The translations under genes and the position numbers were made by a program. Shown piece after piece: positions 24,695-36,689 of a stretch of DNA of 64,000 nt. The DNA lies in the NCBI RefSeq assembly GCF_026212465.1, contig NC_080059.1:13417472-13481471 (forward strand). The letters run 5' to 3'. Under the pieces are notes generated by a model. The model saw nothing but the letters and a program-made list of their open reading frames with translations. It had not been told where the DNA came from and made no database searches. Origin of the DNA: Amaranthus tricolor. Its lineage: Eukaryota > Streptophyta > Magnoliopsida > Caryophyllales > Amaranthaceae. Within the stretch, counting starts at the first letter, position 1. Each line of letters begins with the position of its first letter.

Positions 24695-25770
24695 ATGGCG
24701 AATGACCTAGTCGAGCACTGCTCCAAATTGGCTATAACAAATGAAGAAGACGACGTGGTAGATCTTGAAAACTGTGAGGATAATTCCCACAATGAGAAAT
24801 TATCCTTGCGGTTGGTGGGTAGAATTCTAACATCGAAACCCTTGAACTTCGACGCTGTAAGACGTACCCTCCTACACATATGGAATTTGAAGGAAGGTGT
24901 GGTTATTACGGCTTTGGGGTTGAATCTTTTCCTCTTTCAATTCATTGGAGGGATCGGGAGAAAGTCTTGATTAGCAGACCTTGGTGTTTCGAAAATAAGT
25001 TGCTTGTTCTCCGAGAAATCGACCAAGAACAACAACCGGGTGATATAGTTTTAAACTTTTCTTCCTTTTGGATTCGATTATACAACCTCTCATTTGGGTA
25101 TAGATCGGATGAAAAGGTGAGAGCCATTGCGAAGGCGATTAGTGAAGTTATGGAACTCGAAGAATATTTTCTTGATATTAACCCTTATCGTAGGTTAAGG
25201 CTTTGGCTTGACATCACCAAGCCATTGAAGAGATATCAAATGATACGGCTGAAAATAGGAAACACTGTGAGGATTACTCTGATGTATGAACGGCTTCCTC
25301 ACTTTTGTTTCTTGTGTGGTTTACTGACATACACGGAGAAGGATTGCTCATAAGTTTTAGATGAAGATAAAGATCTAGGCTACGGATGGAGGATGAATAT
25401 TAGGGCATCTCCTTGCAAGGGTTTGAGTAAACTTACTGAGGAAGTTAATGCTCTGAAACTGAAGAAGAATTTGTTTGTTCCAAAGCCCAAATTATTTGAA
25501 CTGAATGTGGCGAACAGTACGGCTAACAGGAGTGTAACCCACAACACACATGGAGATGAAGACGTGATCAAGCAGAGTATTGTGTTTCCAAAAGTATCCC
25601 CTGTGGACCTGGTTCTCAAGAATGTTCCGATGGAAAAAATGCTGGGTAAGGAGGTGATGGTATCTCTAACACTCATGATGAAGATAATGTGGTGGTAATG
25701 GCACAAATTCCCAAAAACAAACAATATTAAATGATGAGGTACATATCTTTGTGGAACCCACACATGAACC
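24695..25770 (+). pseudogene. LINE ORF1 (DUF4283 / zinc-knuckle nucleic-acid-binding protein), broken
   Basis: The start is ATG at 24695 (MANDLVEHCSKLAI). The first frame gives LSLRLVGRILTSKPLNF and TLLHIWNLKEGVV; a frameshift near 24900-24925 moves reading to FPLSIHWRDREKVL, PWCFENKLLVLREI, FWIRLYNLSFGYRSDEKV and WLDITKPLKR. This is the DUF4283 domain of plant L1 ORF1 proteins, which coat LINE RNA. It is followed by RLPHFCFLCGLLTYTEKDC, a zinc knuckle in which the usual His (THTEKDC) has become Tyr. A stop follows at 25351. Reading resumes in another frame (25393-25698) with a lysine-rich tail. Not functional as it stands. Confidence 0.8.
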
Positions 25771-26050
25771 ATTAATTTGTCCTACTTTTCAATTAGGGTA
25801 TGTAAATCCTCCATCTAAAAAACCTATCAAGACCAAAAAAGTGAATGGAAGGGCTATAAAAATTTTGCCTAAAACTAACAAAACAAGGTCATCAACAACC
25901 CCTGCGATTGATGTTATGGGTAACCAAAAATCGTGGGATACTGATGTTGAAATGGAGAATTCTGAAGATATCTTGCATGGGATCCGACATTAGCTTTTCC
26001 TTATCTGACTCAGTAGCGGCGGTTGGAGAAAACCAACCCCGCGAACGACA

Positions 26051-29000
26051 ATGAAAATCTTCAGTTGGAACTGTCAGGGTCTTAATAATCACCTGACAAT
26101 TCAAGCTCTCCACAGCTGGTGTTGGAGAGAGAGGCCGAGTATGGTTTTTGTGGTTGAGACTATAATGGAAAATCGCAAGCTTAAAGGTATTTGAAACAAA
26201 TGTGGGTTTAGTGAAAGGTTTTATGTCAGTAGTGAGGGTCACTCTGGGGGCTTAGGATTGTGGCGGCGAGATATAAATGCCAATCTGATCTCCTATTCAC
26301 AACATCACATTTTGGTGGAGATTCGGGATGATAGTGAGGCTGACTCTGTATGGTATGCATGTGGGATTTATGGCTAGGCTGACAGAATGCATAAAAGAAA
26401 AACGTGGGAGTTGATTGAGAAGGTTCGTATGGATACACGAGGTCCCTTGATTATGTTTGGTGACTTCGATGAAATTCTCACCCATCAAGAAAAGGAGGGG
26501 GGAAATCGTAGGCCTGAAAGGGATATGGAAGCTTTTAGAGAATGTATTGATGCTTGCGGGTTGAGAGACCTGGGATATAGAGGAAGTATCTTCACGTGGA
26601 GCAGGGGGCTTTCGTCTACTACTATGATACGAGAAAGACTTGACCGGTTTTTAGCTTGTGCTGGGTAGCTCGATTTGTTTCAACACTTTGATGTCAGGCA
26701 CTTTCCTATATATCGCTCTGATCATGTGCCGATAATGCTATGTACTACCAAGCCACAAGCGGATGGATGTGATGCTAAGTTTTTCCATTTTGAATCGTTG
26801 TGGTTATCAAATGATGATTGCATGAGGGTTGTCTCTGAAGCTTGGCAGGAAGCTCTAGGGGCTAATATAACTTTTTGCATCGATAATTGTGCCTTAAAAT
26901 TGGCCTCTTAGGCCGAGTCTACTTTTGGTGCCTTGAAAGCTAGGATTAAAGACTCTAAAAGGAAGCTGAGGGCGGCCCAACGATGCCCTCTTGATGCGAA
27001 TATGATGAACAATTGCAAAGTGTTATCAAATGAGCTGGATGAGCTTCATAGGATGAAGGAATCTTACTGAGACATGAGATCGAGGGCTAATGAACTAAAA
27101 GATGTTGATAAAAACTCAAAGTACTTCCACCAAAAAGCTAGCTCTAGAAGACGTTGGAATTTGATAAAGGGCTTGAACTATGATAGTGGTTGTTGAAAAA
27201 CTAGTAAGACAGACATTGAATGGCTTATCACTGCGTACTATGAGAGCTTATTCTCCGCTAGCTCTCTTTCTAGTTTTGATAGTGCATGGATGGTCTGAGA
27301 TCAATTGTGACTGATGATATGAATGACTTCATGGATCTGGAACTTACGACGGAGGAAATTCATATAGCTACCTTCCAAATGCACCCTACAAAAGCCCTAG
27401 GTATTAATGGCTTTCATGCTCTTTTTTATCAAAAATTTTGGGATATTATAGGTGATGATGTTGTTTGTCTTGTTAGACGATGGTGGCGAGAATTATTTGA
27501 TATGAAGAGGATTAATCAGACATATGTCTGCCTCATCTCGAAGCGCAATGAACCAAAATCCATTAAATATTTTAGGCCTATTAGTTGCTGCAATGTGATT
27601 TACAAAATCATATCAAAAACACTAGCTAATAGGCTAAAACCTTTTTTGGATCATATTATATCTGTTAATCAAAGTGCCTTCATTTCGGGCCGACTTATTC
27701 TCATAATGCTTTGCTGACTTTCGAAACTTTCCACTCTATAAAACTTTCATCAAATGGGAGAACTAATGCTTTTGCACTAAAACTAGATATGAGTAAAGGA
27801 TATGACAACATTGAATGGACCTTTGTTGAAAAGGTTATGTTGAAGATGGGTTTTAGAGATAGTTGGGTAAATGTAATCATGAGCTGCCTCACTAGTGTCT
27901 CCTTTCCTTTTAAGATTAATGGTAGCAAAGATGGTAATGTTATTTCTTCCTGGGGACTGAGACAAGGGGACCCTATTTCACTATATCTTTTCATTTTGTG
28001 TGCGGATGCCTTACTTTAATCTCTCAGTGTATGTCTAGGGGGTTGATCCATGGTGTCAAGGTGTGTCGAGGTGCAACTCTTTTATCTCACTTGATTTTTT
28101 GCAGATGATAGTATTCTCTTTGCGAGAGCTACTGTTCAAGAATGCTTGGAGGTAGCTAACATTATTAGCACATATAAGCGAGCATCGGGCCAAAGAGTTA
28201 ATTTTGATAAGACAGAAATCTCTTTCAGCTAGGGTGTACCATAGTCTATGAGACAGGCTATTAAGGAGCGCTTGGGGGTCCAGGAGGTTGATAGACTTTC
28301 AAAGTACTTAGGGTTGCCAACAATTATTGGGAGATCAAAGACATCTATCTTCTCATGCCTAAAAGATAGAGTTTGGAAGAAAATTCAAGGGTGAAAGAAG
28401 CGTTTGTTTTCCAGAGCTGATAAGGAGGTGCTGATTAAATCTGTGATTCAAGCTATCCCTACTTATATGATGAATATGTTTTGTATACAATAAAGCATTT
28501 TAGATGATATTCATTCCATGATGGCTCGTTTTGGTGGGGCTCTACCGGTGATAATAAGAAAATGCATTGGCACAGTTAGGCTATTTTATGTTCTCCAAAG
28601 AAGCATGGGGGCATGGGCTTTCGTGACCTTAAATGTTTCAATCAGGCGCTCCTGGCCAAGCAAATTTGGAGATTGGTTGAAAAGCCCAATTACTCACTGA
28701 ACTCAGTTCTCAAAGTTAGATATTATAAGCATGACTCCATATTGGATGCTAGAAGGGATTTTGACCCGTGTTTTTCTTGGGGAAGTATGTGGGCTACCAA
28801 GCCGCTCCTACATGAAGGCTTGGGCTGGATAATTGGTGATGGTTACACATTTTGGGTGAAGAAGGATAGATGGTTGCTTTGTGATGGGACCTTTGTAGCA
28901 CCAGTCTTGAGGAATGAAAACGACATGGACTATCGAGTGTGTGAGTTCATTGACTAAAGAACAAAGGCATGGGATGTGGAAAAGCTTATGGGTTTCTTTG

Positions 29001-30106
29001 ATCATGACACTATTGATGTTATCCTTTCTTTCCCTCTTGATCAGGATACAAGTGAAGATATTGTTTTAGGGGGGTATAATAGGAATGGTTGTTATTCTGT
29101 GAAGTCAGGGTATTAACTTGGTATGATGGGACTGTTGGGCTCAGCTGCTGAACTCAACAATCAATTATGGTCTAAAGTCTGGAATCTTCAAGGTCCACCA
29201 AAATTACGTCACTTTCTTTGGCACGCTTGCAAAGGTTCGCTACCAGTTAATGTGGTTATGTTTCGGAGACACATTCGTGAGTCTAATATGTGTCGCTGTA
29301 ATGAGACCTTGGAATCCATTTGCCATGCATTGATCGAATGTGTTGATCCCCGAAATTTATGGATGTCATCTCCTTTGGGTTCGTTGATTCATGATGTTGC
29401 TAGGCAGTCTTTTGAGGATTTCTTGTTATGGCTCCACTCTCACACAACTGCGGATGAGCTGTCTCTTCTATGATCCTCTCTTTGGGCTTGTTGGATAGGA
29501 CGTAATAAATGTGTCATGGAAAACGCCAATTGCAATCTTATGCAGTTATCAGCAGCCATGATCAAAATGGTGGTGGATTACAAAGAATACGCCCAAAAGG
29601 TCTTTACTTTATCGAATACTAGAGCTCCCTCCTTTAACTCATGGTGACCACCTGACAGTGGGTGGATTAAGATCAACTTCTATGCTCATATAGGTGTTGG
29701 GTGCAGAAGGGGGTTGGGGATGTGATGACCAAGGTTGTGTTCTTCTCATTGTAACTCGTCTTTGCCAAGCAAATTGGAATGTTGAAACCTCGGAGGCTAT
29801 GGCTGCAAGATACGGACTGGAAGTTGCTAAGAGATGGACTTCGAAAAGGTTCATTTGGAAGCTGATGCTCTCAATGTTGTTTCGGCCATTATCAACAGAG
29901 AGGCTGGTCATGCTCCTATTCACCTTGTCTATGACTCCTTGATTTCTTCGCTTAATGTTTTTGATGGTATAAAAGCTAGCTTTGTTCGTAGATGGGGTAA
30001 CACCGTTGCCCATACGGTGGTTGAATGGAAACTGACTTTACCCTTGAAAAGGTTTGTATGCCCCCTTTTCCTGATTGTCTTTGGTCTTTGGCCGAGCTCG
30101 ATTTGA
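26051..30106 (+). pseudogene. LINE ORF2 (endonuclease, reverse transcriptase, RNase H), broken
   Basis: Starts ATG 26051 with MKIFSWNCQGLNN, the first endonuclease motif. Later endonuclease pieces are 'FGDFDEIL' and 'YRSDHVPIML' (the catalytic His). RT segments: ALGINGFHALFYQKFW, PISCCNVIYKIISKTLANRL, LKLDMSKGYDNIEW (first catalytic Asp), GLRQGDPISLYLF and, in another frame near 28100, FFADDSILFARAT with the active-site DD kept. Near 29200-29360 comes the Cys/His segment (FWHACKGSLP, CRCNETLES, CHALIEC). The end (29640-30106) is RNase H-like with HLEADALNVVSAI and NTVAHTVV. More than ten stops and frameshifts, for example after CAG at 26666 and after KLAS at 26909, disable it. Confidence 0.85.
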
Positions 30107-30141
30107 GCTAGTTTAATTTACAGGTTCCTTTCAAATAAAAA

Positions 30142-30156
30142 AAATATTTATTTTCT
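30142..30156. repeat. Right target-site duplication of the L1-type LINE
   Basis: Exact repeat of 24577-24591, directly after the A-rich tail. Confidence 0.9.
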
Positions 30157-31238
30157 TTTTTATTTTAAATCAAAATTTTATAACCTTTGAAACTTAATTT
30201 CGAATCAAGTTTATATAACCACATTAAATTAATACAATTAACAACAAATTAAATCAACTTTAATGCTACATTGTGCAACTTATATGGGATGGGAATAAGT
30301 GTTTCACCCACTTTCAAGTTCAAATCTGCAGAACGTTATAATTCTAGAAAGTTTCATAGATAAAAACCTTCCAAATCTTGAAATATTTTATTCTTTAACT
30401 GTTACTCTTGATTATTATCAAAAATTGATATGTTAAACAATTATTTCAATGACATTTATTTTATTCATTGACTATTACTCTTGATTTACAACATAAATGA
30501 CACAAATGTTATTTAAAAAAAAAAAACTACAATTAAGACCCTGTTTAGTTCATGTTACAAAAATAAGTAATCAATAAAAATCAATTTTAGTAGGTGAAAA
30601 TCAGTTTTAATTCCCAAAAATCAATTACAATAAGTGATAATTGGTTACAATTAGTAAAAATGAATTTAATAAATACAATTCAATAATAATTTATAGTTCA
30701 TTCAGTAAAAATTAGTTTCCATCAGTAAAAATAATTATAATAATTTATGTGCAATTTTCTTGATTTTTGTGATTTTTGTTCGATTTTGAATGGTTAGATT
30801 TTTCATGTTTTTGGGTACCTTTTTTTGATATTTTCTTTCTTGAATGGGTTAGATTTTTCTTGACTTGGGGTACCATTTTTTGTTCTTGAATGGGTTGAAT
30901 TTTTTTTTTTTTGTGATTTTGGGTACCATTTTTGCTATGATATTGTTTTTTTTTTTTATGGTTTTTCGGTTGATGAGATCTAAATATTTGTTGTTCACCT
31001 TGTTAAGATCTGATTTTTCGTTATGTGTGTCCTGTGTTTCAATTATGTATGTCTCTAATACTAAAGAATTTGATTTGTTGCTTGACTCTCTTCCTTGTTA
31101 TTATGAGCCTAATGTTAAGTAAATACATTATTCTTATATTTACTTCAATTGTTTTTGAAATTATGTAAATACGTAACCTTTAGTTTAGCCTTGTATTTAG
31201 ATTTTTTTTTATTGTTTAATTAGTTTGACTTCCATTTT
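30157..31238. other. No gene; AT-rich, with repeated GGGTACC motif
   Basis: The first part (30250-30370) resembles 24045-24160 on the other side of the LINE and foldback C (shared ACTTTAATG, ATTGTG.AA.TT and TTATA.TTCT). At 30814, 30868 and 30921 the motif GGGTACC followed by a T run recurs at about 54-base spacing. An open frame at 30865-31122 is Phe/Leu-rich and without recognisable domain, so I do not call it a gene. Confidence 0.4.
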
Positions 31239-31377
31239 TGTATAGTATAGTAATTAGCTTAATTCTAGGAGTTAATTAGGAAGTCTTTAATATCTCATAG
31301 CTATATATATAATTGTTGAGTATCAATGAAAATGAAATTAATTCTCTCTTTTTTTATATTTTTTTTTATTCTTTATA
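31239..31377 (+). mobile_element. Probable 5' LTR of the gag-less copia relic
   Basis: The segment TGTATAGTATAGTAATTAGC ... to the base before TGGTATCAGAGC (31378-31389) looks like a short copia LTR: it has a TATA-like CTATATATATAA near 31300 and an initiator-Met primer binding site directly after it. The left boundary is a guess from a TG dinucleotide; no matching 3' LTR was found to the right of the pol relic. Confidence 0.45.
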
Positions 31378-31512
31378 TGGTATCAGAGCTTTTTTCCGAT
31401 CCTATTTCTTACATATTACATGGCCAACAATCATTTTAAATACTTTTCTACCCTTTCTCCTAATCCAATTACCATGGCTACTATTCCTTCCTCCCTTCCT
31501 TCGATTGATACT

Positions 31513-34500
31513 TGTAATAGGTGCGGCAATCTCGATACATAATTAATATATAATAATAAAATTTTACTTTTCATACTATAAACTAATAAAATAATGTTTG
31601 AGTGCTTATAAAAAGATTTTAGACAAAATACTATTTTAAAGTTTAATATTTGAAAGAAATTACAAAATCGGAAAAGGTTTAGAAATTAAAGATGGTTTGA
31701 AATGGATAATCAAAGGATTAGAGATTTGAATTGGAAATTCGGAATAATTAATCAGAAGATTAAAATTAAGAATTTTGAGTGTGTTACAACTCTTCCCCCC
31801 TTAAGATAGTTTCGTCCTGAAACTAGAACTTATCGAAAAGGTTAGGGTATCGCTCTCTTATGTCTGCCTCCTTCTCCGAAGTAGCTTCCTCTACTATGTG
31901 GTTTGACCACAAAACCTTGACCAATGTAATCCTAGAGTTTCTCAATTCTTTGACTGGGGTATCCAAAATCTGATAGGTCTCTCCTCATAGGCTTTCATCG
32001 ATCTGAAGGGGTTCATGGGTTAGCACATGCGATGGATCATGAACATACTTCCTCAACTGTGAAACATGGAACACATAATGAACTTTTACCAAACTCGATA
32101 GTAAAGACAAATCATAAGCAACTTGTCTAACTCTTCTTAGAATTTCAAAAGGTCTAATAAATTTTGGACCCACCTTTCCTCTTTCTTTTAACTCAAAAAC
32201 ATTGGCCTCATTCCCCTCAACTATATGGATTAACTCAATAATCTCCGAATTCTGAAGTTGTGCCTCATTGATATGCTCAAACAAAGTTTGTATGTATGGT
32301 CATCGCTTCCAAATACCGTCTAACCTCATGTTGGTTACAAATCTCTAATCTCAAACTCTGCATTTCATGGTAAAACTCCCAAGGTACAGATTCGACACTC
32401 TCTGTCTCCTCCTCAAAACATAAGACAACTTTTTCACCTTCCAAGGTGGTATAAAATTTCAAGACATAATCCAAATAACCTCAAGCCATAGTCTTTGGTG
32501 CATGTTAAATTCCTTCTAGTTGAAGACATACCTCAAGTTTTGAAGATCGCTGTAGATCTTACACGGTAGCCCATACAAATAATGTCTCCACAACTTCAGA
32601 GCAAGGATTACTACAACAAGTTTAATGTCGTGCACAAAGTAATTCACCTCATGTGGCCTCAACTGCCTCGATGGATAAGCTATGACATTTACATCTTGCA
32701 TAAGTACACATCCCAAACCTTTAAATGAAGTATCCCAATAGACCTTGAATCGTTTGCTACAATCATGCACTATTAATACATGAGCAGTAGTGAGTCTCCT
32801 CTTTAATTCCTCAAAAGCAATCGTGTACCTCTCACTTTATTAAAATCTAATTCTTTTCTTCAAGAACTCAAACATGGGACGAGTAACCTTAAAGAAATTC
32901 TCAACATATTTCCTATAGTAACTAGCAAAACCCAAAAAGCTCCGAGCTTCAGTTACATTCCTCGGAATCGACAATTAATTATCGTCTTAATCTTCTCCAG
33001 ATCCACAGAAATTCAATCCTTAGACACAATATAACCCAAAAAAAACTATTTCCTCAAGCCAAAACTCGTACTAATAAAGTTCCTAAACATTTTTTTCTCA
33101 AAGTTTTAGCATAATCCTCAATTGTTCCTCATGTTCCTCCATGTTTCTCGAATATACCAAAATTTCATAAAAACTATAAACTTATCCAAATAAGGACGAA
33201 TGTATCTCTGCATCAAATCCATAAACGTTGATGGCGTATTTGTTACCCCAAATGACATCACCAAAACTCATAAAGTCCATAACTAGTCTAGAACGCAGTC
33301 TTAGGAATATCCTTCTTAGCTATCTAGACCTCAAATAAATCATAGAAAACTCTTGAGTTCCTAACTTCTAACTAATCCAAAAATATCATCTATCCTAAAC
33401 AAAGGGTAACTGCTCTTGATGGTAATCTTGTTAATCTCCCTATAGTCAATGCACAACCTCATTGTACATCATTTATATTAACAAATAAAACAGGGGCTTT
33501 CCAAGGTGACACATTACTGCGAATAAAACTCTCTTTTTTTTTCTAGTAACTCATCCACTACTTCTTTAATTTAGTTAATTCGACTAGGATAAAATGGTAT
33601 AGAGTCTTGGATATAGAGATAACATTAGAAATCAGATCAATATGGAAATCAACAACTCTCCTCGGGGGTAAACCAGGTAAATACTTAAGATAAACATTAG
33701 GGTATTCACAAACGATCGGGATTTCATCGAGACTCAATTTGGTTTTCTCCTTACTACTAGAAATAAAACACATGCATGTATCCCTCATCTCAATGCTTAA
33801 TCATCTCAATGGTATGAACGACATAAATGATTTGAACAGGAGACACATATTCGTTCATAATCAAGCACCCTTCTCCCTGAGTTTTAACCCAAACAATCTT
33901 GTCCTTTTAAAAAAATCTCCACATGATGACGTCTGTACAAATCTATACCCTAAGTACCCAATTCAAACACTATCAAGTCGACAGTAGATGAAGATCTAAA
34001 ATCTTAAGAGGAAAGTAGGAAAGATACGGTCACATAGAAATGGTGAACCATTAGGTGAACAAATTTAGGGATTGAATTTCTGAGGTGAAAGACAGAGGAT
34101 TTTTGAAGAAAAGAGGTAGAGATAAAAGATCGGTCGACTTTAGAATCAAAAAGAATATGAATGGAAAAATTTTCTACGAGAAAATTATCAGAAATAACTT
34201 TACCTTCAAACTCTTCATTCACGTTAACTGTTATTCCAACTGTCAAATCCTAGACTCCTAAGTGAGGGAATATTATAATATGTCGTCATCTCAAATGAAA
34301 TTTAAACATGTGATCAATATCACATTAACATAATTATAACATGTAATCTACACTTGGTCACACAAGCATAAAAGAAAAAAAATTGAAAAAAAGCTATTTG
34401 GAAAAAAAAAACTCATTTGAAAAAAAAACATCTTTTTTTTATTTTGAAAATGTCGGCTATCGAGAACATTTTTTACATGGAACCGAAGTTCCGGTATTCA

Positions 34501-34800
34501 AGTAACTTTAGCTCTGATACCACGTGTACAGGAGCGGTAATCTCGATACATAATTAACATATAATAATAAAATTTTTACTTTTCGAACTATAAAATAATA
34601 AAATAATATTTGAGTGCTTATAAAAAGATTTTAAACAAAATACTATTTTATAGTTTAATATTTGAAAGAAATTACAAAATCGGAAAAGGTTTAGGAATTA
34701 AAGATGGTTTGAAATGGATAATCAAAGGATTAGAGATTTGAATTGAAAATTCGGAATAATTAATCGGAAGATTAAAATTAAGAATTTTGAGTCTGTTACA
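31513..34800 (-). mobile_element. Small Ty3/gypsy retrotransposon with paired 276-bp LTRs
   Basis: Left LTR 31513-31788 and right LTR 34525-34800 are both 276 bp and about 93-95% alike by eye; both read TGT..ACA. Orientation is minus: the right LTR is followed on the minus strand by TGGTATCAGAGC (34509-34520 region), the initiator-Met primer binding site, and the left LTR is preceded by the polypurine tract GGGGGGAAGAGT (31789-31800). Flanking 5-mers are ATACT and ATTCT, one mismatch from a target-site duplication. The 2.7 kb interior is short for the family and holds only pieces of pol. It is inserted in the copia relic. Confidence 0.88.
31985..34246 (-). pseudogene. Gypsy pol remnants (protease, RT/RNase H, integrase C-terminus)
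   Basis: Read right to left on the minus strand: 34246-34004 has 'HILFDSKVDRSFIS', a retropepsin-like segment where DSG/DTG is DSK; 33788-33558 has PNVYLKYLPGLPPRR and VVDFHIDLI, the start of the RT region; 32770-32516 has FKGLGCVLMQ, YPSRQLRPHE and WRHYLYGLPCKIYSD, the RNase H region; 32284-31985 has KERGKVGPKFIRPFEILRR and VHYVFHVSQLRKYV, the integrase C-terminus. Stops and deletions separate the parts; gag, the RT catalytic core and the integrase core are not found intact. The order fits a plant chromovirus-type element. Dead copy. Confidence 0.8.
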
Positions 34801-34810
34801 ATTCTTCTTG

Positions 34811-36200
34811 GTTATTAGATAGTGGAGCTTCTCATCATGTCATTAATGACCTCACCGCCTTTTCTCTTTATGCCCCCTACAATGGTACTGAAGAACTCAT
34901 TATCGATGACGATACTTCTCTTCAAATTACTCATATCGATTCTATGTCTCTTACTCTTTCTAATTTCACTGTTATTTTATCTAACGTACTATACGTTCCT
35001 AAAATTTCCTGCAATATTTTATCATTATCTCGTTTATGTCTTGATAATAATCATCAAATCTCTTTCTCTTCTACTTATTTTATTATCAAGGACCTCTCCA
35101 CCAATTATACTCTACTCCAGGGTCAAACTAATCAAGGAGTATATACATGCTTCTTATTCTCACCAACAGTTTATTCGGCCATCTCTTCCAAATGTCCCAC
35201 ATCTACTTGGCATCATCGTCTTAGCCATCCATCTAAAAAAGTATTTAATTTAATCTCTAATTTCTTAGATGTTTACCCTATAACTTCAACTACTCCTTGT
35301 AATTCCTATCAAATTAACAAAAGTCATAAGTTACCTTTTAACGTTTCTACACTTACTTCCCATGCACCCTTAGATCTAATTTATTCTGATGTATGGACTT
35401 CTCCCGTTCAATCTTTTGATCATCTTAAATATTATATTATTTTTTTTGATCATTTCACTAAAAATACATGGTTATATCCCATCAAACATAAGTCTGATTC
35501 TTTAAATACCTTTCTTCGTTTTCAGTCACTTGTTGAAAAATATTTTAATATGCCAATTAAACAATTTTTTAGTGATAATGGGGGAGAATATATGAAATTA
35601 CAACCTCATTTTTCATCTTGTGGTATTACTCATTTGACTTCTCCTCCACATACACAAGAACATAATGGATATCCCAAACGTCGGCATCGTCACATTGTTG
35701 AAACCGGTCTATCTTTACTCCCTCATGCTAAAATAAAAATACCCATAAAATTTTGGCCTTTAGCTTTCACTAGTGCTACATATCTCATTAATAGACTACC
35801 TACTCCCACTCTTCAAAATAAGTGTCCTTTTTATTCTCTTTTTCAAATTCATTCTAATTATTCCAAACTTTGCTCTTTTGGTTGTTTATGTTATCCATGG
35901 CTTCGTCCTTATAATACTCACAAATTACAACCTAAATCAGTCCCTTACATTTTTGTTGGTTATTCTCTCTCTCAAAGTGCTTATTATTGTCTCAATCCAC
36001 TTACTGATAAAATATATACGTCTCGTCATGTTCGATTTCTTAAACAAGAGTATCCTTATATATCCCTTACTAATAATTCTTTTAAGTCATATGATATCAA
36101 TTCTTGGTTTCCTGCTTCCATTCCCATAATTCAACAATCAAATTTGGCTTTTAATACGCTACCAAATTACCCATATCCTCATTATCTCGCAAGATTCTGA
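34811..36200 (+). pseudogene. Copia pol fragment: protease start and integrase
   Basis: Reading begins right after the gypsy insertion with WLLDSGASHHV (protease active-site DSG; frame of 34822). A frameshift leads to the frame of 34944-36200. Pre-integrase motif: TWHHRLSHPS with Cys pair decayed. Integrase core: LIYSDVW (first Asp), FFSDNGGEYM (second Asp) and EHNGYPKRRHRHIVE, where the usual NGVAERRHRH Glu is Lys, so the third catalytic residue is lost. YIFVGYS and SRHVRFLKQEYPY follow. The frame stops at 36198-36200, and the Pro/Ser-rich linker (36205-36440) that normally precedes RT continues in another frame. RT and RNase H are absent. Confidence 0.8.
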
Positions 36201-36689
36201 GAAATCCGCTCAATTAACTCCACCTAATCCCAATATTAGTCAACATGCAATTTTCTCAAATCCCAACTCCCCAATAATTACTCCTCAAAACTTGTACCCT
36301 CTCTATTTAATCCGCCCACTTTCCTTATATCTCCATCAAATTCAAACTCTCCATCTGAACATGCCTCGTCTCCCACTGCCATTCCTAATATTATTTCTAC
36401 TGCTATATCTCCTCCATTGCCTACTCATACAAGGAAGACTAATACCAAATACTTTAATTCCATAACATTTGAAGTAAATATAATACCTAATTCTTACGAT
36501 GGGTGTGAAAAAAAGGCTTTTGAATCTCCAATGACTATGACTCATCATCATTTGGGTTCCAGAAAAAATCAAATGTTGCTATTGATTATTAACTTTCTAA
36601 CTTTTTTTACTATGATTAATCATTTGGATTTTAAAAACATCCAATTTCACACCATTTATAAGTTCTTCTACGTTCTTCGGTGATTAATG

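Larger units (their letters stand above)
24592..30141 (+). mobile_element. Full-length L1-type LINE, mutated
   Basis: A complete non-LTR retrotransposon of 5.55 kb bounded by perfect 15-bp target-site duplications, with a short A-rich tail (AAATAAAAAAAA) at the 3' end and a 5' UTR of about 100 bases. It has the plant L1 order: ORF1 (DUF4283-like domain, zinc knuckle) then ORF2 (apurinic-type endonuclease, RT, zinc-binding RT segment, RNase H). Both ORFs are broken by stops and frameshifts. It lies just right of foldback C. Confidence 0.9.
31239..36440 (+). mobile_element. Ty1/copia relic, interrupted by a gypsy element
   Basis: A plus-strand copia element: 5' LTR and primer binding site at 31378, a short gag-like start (ATG 31420, MANNHFKYFS), then the inserted gypsy element (31513-34800), then protease and integrase coding to 36200. 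RT, RNase H and the 3' LTR are missing. Joining the two copia parts across the gypsy insertion puts the first residues next to the protease motif, so most of gag was already deleted when the gypsy element inserted. Confidence 0.75.

Noticed and set aside
30865..31122. Phe/Leu-rich 85-residue open frame resembling a membrane peptide
   Set aside because: Caused by T-rich low-complexity DNA; no conserved feature.
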